A stretch of 20,519 nt of DNA from a virus. Made by a program: the position numbers and the translations under genes. The notes under the pieces were generated by a model that did no database searches, had not been told where the DNA came from, and saw only the letters and a program-made list of their open reading frames with translations. Location of the stretch: positions 1 through 20,519 of IMG/VR virus record IMGVR_UViG_3300025327_000176; one strand, given 5' to 3'. Below are positions 1-7,445 of this stretch, in pieces (the first letter of the stretch is position 1; the number at the start of each line of letters is the position of its first letter).

Positions 1-1717
1 GCGCGCCGGTGCCGGAGGCGCATACCAGTTGATTCAACTTGCCGAGCGCGAACGGGTCTGGCAGACCGGTGTTCGGCGTGCTGTCCGCCGTGACCGCATC
101 GGCCTCGTCCCAGATCGAGGCGGCGTCTTCCTTGAGGGTGAGTTCGACCATTTGCTCTGGGCCGAAGCGTTTATCGGTGACGCGGAACACCTTGGCGCTC
201 CAGCCGAACACCGCGCTGGTCAGCGTGACACGGTTGAACGGCTTGAGCGCCCAGGTCTTCAGCGAGAACGCCGCCTTGACCGTAAGGCCGTTGCGCTGGT
301 CCTCGCAGAAGATGCGCGCCAGGTTGTGGATGTGCTGCACATCGTCGGTGAACGGAAACTCGATGTTGGTCCACAGCTCGCTGCCGTCGGCGGTGACATA
401 GGCGGCGTTCTGGAACGGCTTGAAATCGGTCGCGACATATTGGTTCTCGGGCCCGATATACTGGCCGCGCACGCCGTTGTAGAGGTCGGCCGCCGGCGTG
501 CCACGGATGATCGTCAGCGCGCCGACGATATCGCTCTGCTCCAGCGCCATCACCGGTGCGACATACTTGCCCGCGCTGCATCCCCAGGTGGTGGCGACGA
601 TGCTGCCCGCCATGCACTGCGCCAGCGTCTCCAGCACCCGGCGCGGGTCCTGGTCGGCATTCACCGTGCCGTTGCAGACGTAGCGTTTAACGCCGCCGCC
701 GATGTCCTCGTCGCACACGTTGGCTGCGGCGATGTAGTCGGCCGCTGGCAGGTCGGCGGCGTCCACGCCGCAGATGTCGCCGGTCAGGTAATCGTAGGTC
801 GCCAGCGCCGGATTTGAGCTCCATGCGGTGGTGGTATCCCGCAGGTCGTAGAGCTTCTTGCCGCGCGCCAGCACCTCGATGGACGGCAACCCGCCCTGTA
901 ATTCCGGATGATTCAGATCCAGCCGCACCACGGTATATAAATAGCCGCGCAGCACCGAGGTGGCGAACCACTTGGCCGGCACGGCAGCCATCAGCCCGGC
1001 GTCGGCGGCATCGCTCGGCGCGCCGAGGTGCTTGGTCACGCGCACGCGCGGCAGATTGACGATGTGCTGGTACGAACAGGTCACCTGCCCGTAATCCTGC
1101 GTCAGCGTGACCGCCGCGCCGGCCAGCGTATAGGGCACGGTTTCGTAACCGTCGCCGGCGGGCTTAACGATGCTCAGCGTGCCGGGCACCGGGGTATACA
1201 GCAGGCTGAAACTGGCGCCGGTCTTGATCTCGCTTTGCTGGTCGGTGCGCGTCGAGAAATAGTCCCCGCCGGTCACATCGCCATTACCATCCAGCGTGCC
1301 CAGCGCCTTGCCGTTGATGTAGATTTCTTCGATAGCGTCGCACTCGTGCGCGGCATGCACGCACACCAGCCACTTGTATTCGTCGCGCGCGCCGCTGGCG
1401 AACATCGCCACGATATCCGACCCGACCCGCGCGCGGCCGTAGATAGTGCGGTGCGGCGCGTCGCTCGCGACGCGGGTGAGAGTACGGTCCTGCAACGCGG
1501 CGTTGCGCGCACGCCGCGCCGCGTCGCGCTGCTCGGCGGCTTTTTTGCGGGCTTGGTCCGCGCCGTAGACGCCGCCGGCCACGATCAACGCATAGCCCCA
1601 CCCGGCTAAGGCTGGGGCGAAATAAATTATTGCGTACCCAACAATCTGCATCACCGTCCCCTCATCGGCGAACGCAATGGCCGGAGTCAGTAGCAGTATC
1701 AGTAGAACCAGGCGCAC
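1..1717 (-). CDS. gpJ-like central tail fibre / host specificity protein, N-terminal part (runs off left edge)
   Basis: At least 572 residues are open to the left edge, so the C-terminus is missing. The product resembles the N-terminal half of lambda gpJ-type tail-tip proteins, which close the tail tip and contact the receptor. I place the start at GTG 1717 because GGAGG lies 4 bases upstream. A second possible start is ATG 1651, preceded by AGGGG. The GTG start adds a signal-peptide-like N-terminus: M-R, a Leu/Ile-rich core, and an A-F-A site near residue 17. A second hydrophobic stretch follows (about residues 24-51), then a basic/Ala-rich coiled segment (KKAAEQRDAARRARN). The gene overlaps the upstream DUF6950-like gene by 19 bases. 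Family assignment rests on general pattern and position after the tail-tip genes; I am confident it is a tail-tip protein, less so of the exact subfamily. Confidence 0.8.
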   Translation of the reverse strand, partial: MRLVLLILLLTPAIAFADEGTVMQIVGYAIIYFAPALAGWGYALIVAGGVYGADQARKKAAEQRDAARRARNAALQDRTLTRVASDAPHRTIYGRARVGSDIVAMFASGARDEYKWLVCVHAAHECDAIEEIYINGKALGTLDGNGDVTGGDYFSTRTDQQSEIKTGASFSLLYTPVPGTLSIVKPAGDGYETVPYTLAGAAVTLTQDYGQVTCSYQHIVNLPRVRVTKHLGAPSDAADAGLMAAVPAKWFATSVLRGYLYTVVRLDLNHPELQGGLPSIEVLARGKKLYDLRDTTTAWSSNPALATYDYLTGDICGVDAADLPAADYIAAANVCDEDIGGGVKRYVCNGTVNADQDPRRVLETLAQCMAGSIVATTWGCSAGKYVAPVMALEQSDIVGALTIIRGTPAADLYNGVRGQYIGPENQYVATDFKPFQNAAYVTADGSELWTNIEFPFTDDVQHIHNLARIFCEDQRNGLTVKAAFSLKTWALKPFNRVTLTSAVFGWSAKVFRVTDKRFGPEQMVELTLKEDAASIWDEADAVTADSTPNTGLPDPFALGKLNQLVCASGTGA

Positions 1718-2139
1718 GTTGCCTCCAGTCTGCTCTTGAATACCAGCCCATCCTTGCCGGGGCAGCAGATGTGCGCGCCGCTGAACAGGTAGGCGATACC
1801 GCCCGCAATCGCCAGACCGCCGTCGCGCGCAAAGTTTGGGTTGATGCGTGTTAAGTTCCGGTCGAATGCCGCTTCCAGACCACCCATGTCAGCGATGGCG
1901 CGGTGCGCCTCAGCCTTGTTTGTCCAGGTCACTTTGGGCATATATTTTTTGCCGCTGGCCAGCTCCGCCCAGCGCACCGCGAACAGCACGCAATCGTTGA
2001 CGCCGTATTTAAACGGCGTTTTTAGGTGCGCGGTGAGATAGTCGGCAAAGGCAACCCCTCCATATCCCCTTGTCAGGGGAGAGCCGGTTCGCTCCTCCCC
2101 TGACAAGGGGAGGCCGGGAGGGGTTTGAGTTTTTTTCAT
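1699..2139 (-). CDS. DUF6950 / NlpC-P60-like tail tip assembly protein with in-frame palindrome insertion
   Basis: A 146-aa product. The conserved part starts near residue 31 (FADYLTAHLKTPFKYG) and carries KYGVNDC with Cys50 followed by VLFAVRWAE. This is the signature of the DUF6950 phage family, which looks like a reduced NlpC/P60 cysteine-peptidase fold. It occupies the place of lambda gpK, between an L-like protein and J. ATG 2139 overlaps the TGA of the upstream gene (ATGA). Residues 6-29 are encoded by a perfect palindromic repeat (2053-2125) and are absent from the family as I know it. There is no in-frame ATG, GTG or TTG between the repeat and the conserved Cys, so translation must cross or begin inside the repeat. 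Peptidase activity is inference; the family name is moderately sure. Confidence 0.75.
   Translation of the reverse strand: MKKTQTPPGLPLSGEERTGSPLTRGYGGVAFADYLTAHLKTPFKYGVNDCVLFAVRWAELASGKKYMPKVTWTNKAEAHRAIADMGGLEAAFDRNLTRINPNFARDGGLAIAGGIAYLFSGAHICCPGKDGLVFKSRLEATCAWFY
2053..2125. repeat. 73-bp double palindrome (REP-like), inside the DUF6950-like CDS
   Basis: Outer arms AACCCCTCC (2053-2061) and GGAGGGGTT (2117-2125) enclose a perfect 16-bp inverted repeat, 2066-2081 against 2095-2110 (core CCCCTTGTCAGGGG). The unit would fold as a long hairpin. It lies near the 5' end of the DUF6950-like gene and is translated in frame as a Pro/Gly/Ser/Thr-rich segment. Its style matches host-chromosome intergenic palindromes rather than phage DNA. 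Confidence 0.85.
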
Positions 2140-2708
2140 ATCTGTTGGAACCGTTTCGACAGCCACACCTGCGGCTGCGCGATCAGGTCGGTGAGGTAAT
2201 CGAATCCGGTGTCGGTGGGATAGCGCTGTTTCTGCTGCGCCGCGTTCAGCCGCAGCGACGGGATGCGCTTGATGCCGAAGGCGCTGGTCTCGCACTTCAG
2301 CGTGATCTGCCCCTCCTCGCCATCGACGCCAACCGACATCGTATCCATCGTGCCGCGCCAGCAGATCTCCGGCGTGTCGATCAGCACACCGTTCTCGGCC
2401 AGCGGACAGAAATACAACTTCGCGGCACGTCCCCGGTAGTTCTCCACCGTGCCCAGCGCCAGCGAGAGCAGCGAAGTTTGCGCGACATTCAGGCCGAACA
2501 TCATCGCGCTGGACGCCACCCCGGCGGATTCTTCCACCGCGCTGATCTTGCCCAGCGACCCCAGCCCGATCCAGTCGTAACCGCCCCAGGCGAACGTCTG
2601 CCCAAACGAACACACGCGCAGCGTCCCGGCAGCGAATTGCAGCTCCAGGAACCACGCGGTGCGCACCACCGGTTTTTCGAGCGCGGTCTGTTGGGCGGTG
2701 GTGGTCAT
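2136..2708 (-). CDS. Tail tip protein (lambda gpL-like / DUF2163-like)
   Basis: A 190-aa protein with a beta-rich pattern: AWFLELQFAAGTLRVCSFGQ, then WGGYDWIGLGSLGKIS and an acidic EES turn. This is the N-terminal pattern of phage tail-tip proteins of the DUF2163/BR0599 type, which sit between the distal tail protein and the hub. The end is basic and Gln-rich (KQRYPTDTGFDYL...QPQVWLSKRF), as in proteins that hand over to the NlpC-like partner encoded next. The stop overlaps the next start (ATGA). The upstream gene ends 22 bases away. I see no strong Shine-Dalgarno, so coupling may help translation. I cannot choose firmly between L-like and other tail-tip names. Confidence 0.7.
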   Translation of the reverse strand: MTTTAQQTALEKPVVRTAWFLELQFAAGTLRVCSFGQTFAWGGYDWIGLGSLGKISAVEESAGVASSAMMFGLNVAQTSLLSLALGTVENYRGRAAKLYFCPLAENGVLIDTPEICWRGTMDTMSVGVDGEEGQITLKCETSAFGIKRIPSLRLNAAQQKQRYPTDTGFDYLTDLIAQPQVWLSKRFQQI

Positions 2709-2730
2709 GCCGGTGCCGGAATATAAGTTT

Positions 2731-3360
2731 TCATGCGCGCCAATCCTCGATCAGGTCGAGCGAGAAGTTGGAGACGATAAAATCACCGGCAATGCCGCTC
2801 GGGGCGTAATCCCATTTCGCCGCCGAACTGGCACGGCGGAATAGTGCGCATGGTTTGTCCCAGGTCACCGCAGCAGCAATCGCATGGGTATTGCGCAACG
2901 GCGGCTCCACGGTGACGCTGATGACGCCTGATCCGTTCGAGGTGGCGTCAGCCGTGACCATCACCACCTGCTGCGTAATCCCGGAACCGAGTCCGAGCAG
3001 ATCGCCCTGCACCAGGGTCTTGGCATTCTCGCCGCTGGCGATAATGGAGAGTGTCGTCGCGCCCTGCACTGCTTCGGCATTCAGCGTCATCGTGCCGCGC
3101 ATGGTGCCGCGCGGCGCCGGTCGGCCAAAATCCCACAACGCGGCCTGATTGGTCTTGCCGCGCAATTGCATCAGGTAGGCTTTCCATGCGCCGCTGATGC
3201 TGTCGGCCGCAAGCGGCGCTTGCAATGTGGCCGCCCAGAGCGGGCCCGAGCCTTCGACGACTTGAGCACCGAATGGCGAACGGTATTGGATGTCATTGCG
3301 ATGCTGAGCCCAGCTCGATTTCATAACAGCGAGCGCGGCAGGGAAGGTGATGACGGACAT
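2731..3360 (-). CDS. Minor tail / distal tail protein (lambda gpM-position)
   Basis: A 209-aa protein directly after the tape measure gene and before the L-like gene, the position of the distal tail (gpM/Dit-like) protein. Seen: an N-terminal segment rich in aromatic and polar residues, the motif LWDFGRPAPRGTM around residues 74-86, then a Gly/Thr/Val-rich beta domain, and a conserved-looking C-terminus (FSLDLIEDWRA). The RPAPRGT motif recalls proteins in other lambda-like beta- and gammaproteobacterial prophages. Its start overlaps the tape measure stop as TGATG, pointing to translational coupling. Function is assigned mainly by order. Confidence 0.65.
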   Translation of the reverse strand: MSVITFPAALAVMKSSWAQHRNDIQYRSPFGAQVVEGSGPLWAATLQAPLAADSISGAWKAYLMQLRGKTNQAALWDFGRPAPRGTMRGTMTLNAEAVQGATTLSIIASGENAKTLVQGDLLGLGSGITQQVVMVTADATSNGSGVISVTVEPPLRNTHAIAAAVTWDKPCALFRRASSAAKWDYAPSGIAGDFIVSNFSLDLIEDWRA

Positions 3361-5120
3361 CAGAGCGCTCCCGCGCGTTGCAGTTTATCGACCAGCTCGG
3401 CGTTGCCCTGCTGCACGGCGCTCCTGATCAATTGCTGGTTGCGCGCCATGTCGGTCGTGCCGTCGATGTCGATGTTGATGACCTGATTGATCACCGCGCC
3501 ACCGCTCTGCCCGGCGGCGTGGTCGATCACGGTCTCGTTGGGATGCAGGATCGCCGGGAAGCCGCCGCGGCCATCGATGCCGCCGGAGCGCGAGCCGTAG
3601 CCGGTGAACCCGCCACCGGCGTATGAGCCTCCGTAGGCAACCGCCCCGGCGTCGGTGAGCCCGGTGACCGGATCCACCATGCCGCCGTTGAAACCGAGCG
3701 CGGTGGACAGCCCTGCAAAGCCGCTGAACCCGCCGAGCAGCGATTGCGTGATGTTGGCCGCCGCGGCATCCGCCGCCATGCGCAGCAGCATCTGCTTGAA
3801 CAGGTCGGCGATGTCGGTGAACTTGCCGTTCAAGTTGTCGTAGAGCACGTCGCCCAGGTTACGCTGCACGTTCTCGGTGAAGCGCTGCCAGGTCTGATCC
3901 ATCTCGGTGGCGACCTTGTTGGTCTCGTCGATCTGCTTCTGCAGCATCGCGATGTTGGCCTCGCCGACCTGCTGCGACACGCCGCCCATTTCACTCATCG
4001 AAATCTGGATGTTGCGGATCTCCTGGCGGTATTTCTCGGCCGGATCGGCCAGATCATTCCAACGCTGGATCTGCTTGTATCCTTCTTCCCTGTTTTTTTC
4101 GTAAGCCTTGACCATCGCATCGGCATCTTCGGCGGGCTTCGGCGGCTTGCCATCTCCGACACCGAGACCGGAAAGCAGTGCGCGGCCCCTGACGGAATCT
4201 TTTGCTGGCGGTGCCGGTGCGGATGTGGCGCGCAACGATTCCAACTCTATTTGCAGCGCAATCATCCGGTCATTGATCGCATTACGGCCGTGCACAGAAA
4301 TATTTTTGCCTTCCGATGCGACGCGTAATTCGCCGAGCTGCTTCATGATCTCCTGCTGCCGAGACAGCATATCGTCGGTGAACATCGCGTTCCAGGTTGA
4401 TGCGAGACCCACCATAACTGCGTTCAGCAGCCCGCCTTCTCGCGCTGCAGCAGCCATGGCGGCGGCGATCTTCGTCAATGGCTGGAGCGAATCCTTGGCG
4501 ATGGCGATACCCAATCCGGAAAACTGCGCAGAAAGTTTGGCCATGTCGTCCTTGAACTGGTCGGCCTGCCTGGCCATCTCGGTGGTGATCGGGTTGAACC
4601 GCTTGCCCTGCTCGATCCATTCACGCAGTGCGGCGCTGCCCTGGTTCATGAACGGGATCATCTCTTCGCCGTTCCTGCCCATCAGCTTGACGGCCAGCGC
4701 GGTCTTGTTCACGCCGTCCGGCATGTTGGCAAACACATCGGCGAGCTGGATCATCGCGCCGGTGGAATCTTTGGCGGTGACGCCGAAACGGGCGAATATT
4801 TCCGGCTTATCGGCCATCGAGGTGGATAGCTTCTTGGCGGCCAGTGCGACCGATTCAAGCGAGGTGCCATTCTGGTCGGCGGCGAACTTGAGTCCGGCCA
4901 GAGTCTCGACGCTGGTACCGGTCTTCTGCGCGAGATCATTCAATTGGTCGGCAGCATCGATGCTGCCCTTGATGAACGCTGCGAAGCCTGCTACAGATAG
5001 CCCTATGCCGAGTGTGCCGAGTACGCTATTCAGTCCCTGTACGCTGCGCCGTGCCGAATCGAACGCGGCGCGGGTCTGGTCTTGCGCGGTCAGGATGACG
5101 TTATATTTTTTATCAGCCAT
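3360..5120 (-). CDS. Tail tape measure protein
   Basis: A 586-aa protein that would span the tail lumen and set tail length. The N-terminus (ADKKYNVILTAQDQTRAAF) and the hydrophobic segment near residues 35-52 (LGTLGIGLSVAGFAAFIKG) are typical. The middle is alpha-helical and Gln/Lys/Glu-rich. The C-terminus holds the gpH-like GGFTGYGSRSGG...GGFPAILHPNETVIDH signature, where tape measures are often processed. I use ATG 5120 because AAGGA lies 9 bases upstream; TTG 5129 in the same frame lacks a good site. The gene follows the G/GT chaperones and overlaps the next gene. At 586 residues it is shorter than lambda gpH (about 850), so a shorter tail is expected if the usual length rule holds. Confidence 0.92.
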   Translation of the reverse strand: MADKKYNVILTAQDQTRAAFDSARRSVQGLNSVLGTLGIGLSVAGFAAFIKGSIDAADQLNDLAQKTGTSVETLAGLKFAADQNGTSLESVALAAKKLSTSMADKPEIFARFGVTAKDSTGAMIQLADVFANMPDGVNKTALAVKLMGRNGEEMIPFMNQGSAALREWIEQGKRFNPITTEMARQADQFKDDMAKLSAQFSGLGIAIAKDSLQPLTKIAAAMAAAAREGGLLNAVMVGLASTWNAMFTDDMLSRQQEIMKQLGELRVASEGKNISVHGRNAINDRMIALQIELESLRATSAPAPPAKDSVRGRALLSGLGVGDGKPPKPAEDADAMVKAYEKNREEGYKQIQRWNDLADPAEKYRQEIRNIQISMSEMGGVSQQVGEANIAMLQKQIDETNKVATEMDQTWQRFTENVQRNLGDVLYDNLNGKFTDIADLFKQMLLRMAADAAAANITQSLLGGFSGFAGLSTALGFNGGMVDPVTGLTDAGAVAYGGSYAGGGFTGYGSRSGGIDGRGGFPAILHPNETVIDHAAGQSGGAVINQVINIDIDGTTDMARNQQLIRSAVQQGNAELVDKLQRAGAL

Positions 5121-5125
5121 CTCGA

Positions 5126-5425
5126 TCAATCCTTTTTGTTGAGTATCGTGACGGCTTCCAGCTCCATCACTCTCAGCCCGTTAAACACCTCGCGGCGATC
5201 GGCCGCATCGATCTGTAACATATCCTGCACCAGCGGCACGGCTTCGTATCTGAACCCGATTACCGCGCCGCGGCCGGAGACGTACCACTGTGTTGACATC
5301 GCCGCGAACATCTCGGCCGCTTGCGCATTTTCCAGCCATAATTCCTGCCGTGCCTCTTGCAGTGGCGGGATGCCAAATTTCATCCGCCCGGCGTTGGCTG
5401 CTTTATTATCGAGGTCACCCGCCAA
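5126..5425 (-). CDS. Tail assembly chaperone, T part (DUF1799), made as a -1 frameshift G-T fusion
   Basis: The 99-aa region shows the DUF1799 pattern: a short N-terminal linker, KFGIPPL, a central MFAAMSTQWYVSGRGAVIGF block, and a C-terminal helix (REVFNGLRVMELEAVTIL). In lambda the corresponding T domain binds the tape measure and is made only as gpGT by -1 frameshifting. Here the only nearby start is a TTG (5425) without a Shine-Dalgarno site. This frame is open back to the slippery run at 5449-5458, exactly -1 relative to the G gene. I therefore read it as the C-terminal part of a 232-aa G-T fusion (5823 to 5126), not an independent gene. The tape measure gene starts just downstream. Confidence 0.85.
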   Translation of the reverse strand: MAGDLDNKAANAGRMKFGIPPLQEARQELWLENAQAAEMFAAMSTQWYVSGRGAVIGFRYEAVPLVQDMLQIDAADRREVFNGLRVMELEAVTILNKKD

Positions 5426-5458
5426 CAGGCAGCGGGTGACCTCGATCAGTTTTTTTTT
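5408..5458 (-). promoter_or_regulatory. Programmed -1 ribosomal frameshift signal: slippery A9-C plus 15-bp hairpin
   Basis: On the coding strand nine A then C (5458-5449) contain the canonical heptamer A AAA AAC in the right register (5455-5449). TGA of the G frame follows at once (5448-5446). A perfect 15-bp inverted repeat comes next: ATCGAGGTCACCCGC (5446-5432 in coding sense) pairs with 5422-5408 across a 9-nt loop. Only two bases separate heptamer and stem base, closer than usual, so the outer pairs are probably melted when the ribosome pauses. A -1 slip leads into the open DUF1799 frame. Confidence 0.9.
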
Positions 5459-5823
5459 CGCGCCTCGGCATAACCTTGGAAGTAGGCAAAAAAGATGCTG
5501 TGCATGGCATCGGGATATTTGGTCAACAGCAGACGCATGCTGTCCTTGCTGTATGGCAGGTCAAAGCCGTCCCAGCTCACCACCACCTCATCGAACAGAT
5601 CGACGATGTTGGCCACCTTCCGGGCACGGATACATAATTTCAGGAATTCCCACTGGCGGATCAGCCAGCTTGTTTTGACCGCGGACACCATCATCAGCAA
5701 AGACATTCTGCGTTTATGGTCCAGCGTACGAAAAACGAAGGTTGTCGCAGCAGGCGCTTCGGCACCAGGAACGACGATTTTCACTTCCGCCTCGAACGTC
5801 GGATCGGCAATCAGCTTGATCAT
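5446..5823 (-). CDS. Tail assembly chaperone G-like protein
   Basis: A 125-aa protein between the tail tube genes and the DUF1799/tape measure pair, the place of lambda gpG. Seen: a short beta-like N-terminus ending in VPGAEAPAATTFVFRTLDHK, then helical segments (KTSWLIRQWEFLKLCIRARK) and a C-terminal YFQGYAEARKKN. The last codons, AAA AAA AAC before TGA, form a slippery sequence, and a fraction of ribosomes should shift -1 into the T frame. Family members keep tape measure and tube subunits soluble and poised during tail assembly. Sequence similarity to gpG itself is not obvious; position and the frameshift signal carry the call. Confidence 0.85.
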   Translation of the reverse strand: MIKLIADPTFEAEVKIVVPGAEAPAATTFVFRTLDHKRRMSLLMMVSAVKTSWLIRQWEFLKLCIRARKVANIVDLFDEVVVSWDGFDLPYSKDSMRLLLTKYPDAMHSIFFAYFQGYAEARKKN

Positions 5824-5835
5824 TGGTTATCCAGA

Positions 5836-6252
5836 TTAAGCAGTCGCGCGCGTCAACGTCGGGGTCGTGCCACCCGGCTTGAGGGTGATGCTGCACGCTG
5901 CCTTGTCGCCCACTTTGCCGCCGATCGGGTTGTAGCTGGTGACGAGGCCGGTGCCGGTAAATTTCGGGTTGCTGGCGCTGACCGCACCGGCGTCCGGACG
6001 GATCTCGAAGGCGACGACGGTGCCCACCAGCGGGAACAGGATGGCGTCTGCCGCTCCGGCAGCATAGTCCTGATTCAGGTCCACCTTGAGAGACCAGTCC
6101 TTCAGCCCACCCAGGCTGGATTTGGTGTTGTCGCCAAAAGCGGTGTCATCCAGCTCGGCCGCGCTGTAGTCGATCTGCACGCTGTTGCCGCTGGATGACA
6201 ACACGTTGGCGGCGATGCTGATGTAGGCGTTGATGAGTACGATATTTGCCAT
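5836..6252 (-). CDS. Tail tube protein (shorter of two paralogues)
   Basis: A 138-aa protein just upstream of the G/GT chaperone genes, where the major tail tube protein is normally encoded. Residues 28-63 (DYSAAELDDTAFGDNTK then SSLGGLKDWSLKVDL) match the same residue positions in the larger neighbour (6282-7010), so the two are paralogues. The pattern is the N-terminal beta-sandwich type of phage tail tube subunits, with a central DAILFPLVGTVVAFEIRP strand pair and a C-terminal Thr-rich tail. AAAGGAG lies 8 bases before ATG 6252. Which of the two paralogues forms the bulk of the tube cannot be decided from sequence. Confidence 0.75.
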   Translation of the reverse strand: MANIVLINAYISIAANVLSSSGNSVQIDYSAAELDDTAFGDNTKSSLGGLKDWSLKVDLNQDYAAGAADAILFPLVGTVVAFEIRPDAGAVSASNPKFTGTGLVTSYNPIGGKVGDKAACSITLKPGGTTPTLTRATA

Positions 6253-6281
6253 TTTGCTGCTCCTTTACAAGATGAGATTGT

Positions 6282-7010
6282 TTACAAAATTCCAACGGGG
6301 ACGAGGAATTGAAACGAAGGGGTGGTACCGGTGATGGTGTAGTTGATGCGCCACCAGGTGTCAGTGATCGCACCCGCAACGGGGGCGGCCCAGACTGCAT
6401 TCGCGCCGTTCTGCGAGGCGAAGGTGATGCGGTCGGTGGGCGTGCTGAATGCCTGGGCATCATCGCTCTGCACCTTGACCACCAGCGCCGGGGTAGTGCC
6501 GGAAACCAGCAGCACGTGCAGTGCCGCATACACTTGTTGCAGCGCGCTGACTGCGCCCAACTGGATCGCCGAGGTGTTGCCGCTCACGGTACGGGTGGCA
6601 TTGTGCAGTGCGGTGCCGCGCACCAGCGGACTGTTCTGCGCACCGCCGCTCACCTGGAATTTCAGCAGCTGGCCGACAGCGGCGCCGGGCGCATATTTGG
6701 CCTGCATTGATTTGAAAAAATACGCCAGGTCGCCTTCGGCCAACGCCAGCGGTGAGATGGTGACCGGATTTTCGGCCAGCCCGATGTTGTTGAAAAATAC
6801 CTCATCCACACCGCCGACGCCCGCCTCGAACAGACCATCGTACTGAAACTGGATGCTCTTGAGCCCGCCCACGTTGCTCTGGGTGTTTTTTCCAAAACAG
6901 GTATCGTCGAGCGCATCGACGCTGTAGTTAAGATCGAGCGCATTCATTTTTGCGCTGAAGTCGTATTTTCCGACGATCAGTTTGCAATCCTGCAACATTT
7001 GCCCGGCCAT
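6282..7010 (-). CDS. Second tail tube-like protein with C-terminal extension
   Basis: A 242-aa protein. Residues 28-64 (NYSVDALDDTCFGKNTQSN then VGGLKSIQFQYDG) align without gaps to residues 28-63 of the 138-aa neighbour. About 100 residues are added at the C-terminus: a beta-rich block with ALHVLLVSGTTPALVVKVQS and WWRINYTITGTTPSFQFLV, of the sort found in exposed tail or capsid decoration domains. GGAGG is found 8 bases before ATG 7010. It follows the U-like gene by 3 bases. It may be the main tube subunit with a surface domain, or a tube-cap protein. Confidence 0.7.
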   Translation of the reverse strand: MAGQMLQDCKLIVGKYDFSAKMNALDLNYSVDALDDTCFGKNTQSNVGGLKSIQFQYDGLFEAGVGGVDEVFFNNIGLAENPVTISPLALAEGDLAYFFKSMQAKYAPGAAVGQLLKFQVSGGAQNSPLVRGTALHNATRTVSGNTSAIQLGAVSALQQVYAALHVLLVSGTTPALVVKVQSDDAQAFSTPTDRITFASQNGANAVWAAPVAGAITDTWWRINYTITGTTPSFQFLVPVGIL

Positions 7011-7013
7011 TTT

Positions 7014-7445
7014 TTATGCCTCCAGACTGGTCTTGGTCGTTTCGTAATCCACCACAAACTCGAGATCGGTATTCGCGACCGGCACCTGCAGCACGTCGCG
7101 GCTGCGGCTGGTGCCCGTCTTGCGCACATTCAGCGCCAGCCCGCCGACGGTCTTGTCTGCGATGATGCGGGCATACGCCTGCACCATCAGCGGATCGCCC
7201 GCGCCAACCGGATCAGTCCCGGCGCTGATGACCCGCACGTGCAGGGTCAGCTCGTGCTCGTTCATCGTGAATGTTGAGGGACTGGTCGTCTCATCGCCGA
7301 GGAACACTGCAACCACCGGCAGATCGGCCACGACAAAGGCGTAGTCCGGATCATTCGAGACCCCGCCGCTGCCGATGCCGGTCAGTGCAGGCGTCTGCAA
7401 TAAAGCGATCACGGCGTCGCGGATCTGGAGCGCACGGGAACTCAT
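7014..7445 (-). CDS. Tail terminator (gpU-like minor tail protein)
   Basis: A 143-aa protein starting SSRALQIRDAVIALLQ, the helix that opens many phage tail terminator proteins, then a beta-rich alpha/beta body: VVAVFLGDE, HELTLHVRVISAG and LEFVVDYETT. It lies directly before the tail tube genes, as U lies before V in lambda. Such proteins form a hexameric ring that ends tube growth and joins head to tail. ATG 7445 overlaps the TGA of the FII-like gene (ATGA). No Z-like gene stands between FII and U, where lambda has one. Confidence 0.75.
   Translation of the reverse strand: MSSRALQIRDAVIALLQTPALTGIGSGGVSNDPDYAFVVADLPVVAVFLGDETTSPSTFTMNEHELTLHVRVISAGTDPVGAGDPLMVQAYARIIADKTVGGLALNVRKTGTSRSRDVLQVPVANTDLEFVVDYETTKTSLEA

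Noticed and set aside
29-1609. Plus-strand frames (29-817, 1028-1609) at the left end
   Set aside because: Antisense to the partial gpJ-like gene, whose minus strand frame is continuous to the window edge.
4108-5142. 344-codon plus-strand frame opposite the tape measure gene
   Set aside because: Ser/Ala/Pro-rich antisense frame without motifs; the minus strand frame is a clear tape measure.
5408-5458. Intrinsic terminator on the plus strand (15-bp stem followed by nine T)
   Set aside because: Formally a good terminator, but no gene is on the plus strand, and the slippery heptamer and -1 frame explain the structure on the coding strand. A role in stopping antisense transcription is not excluded.
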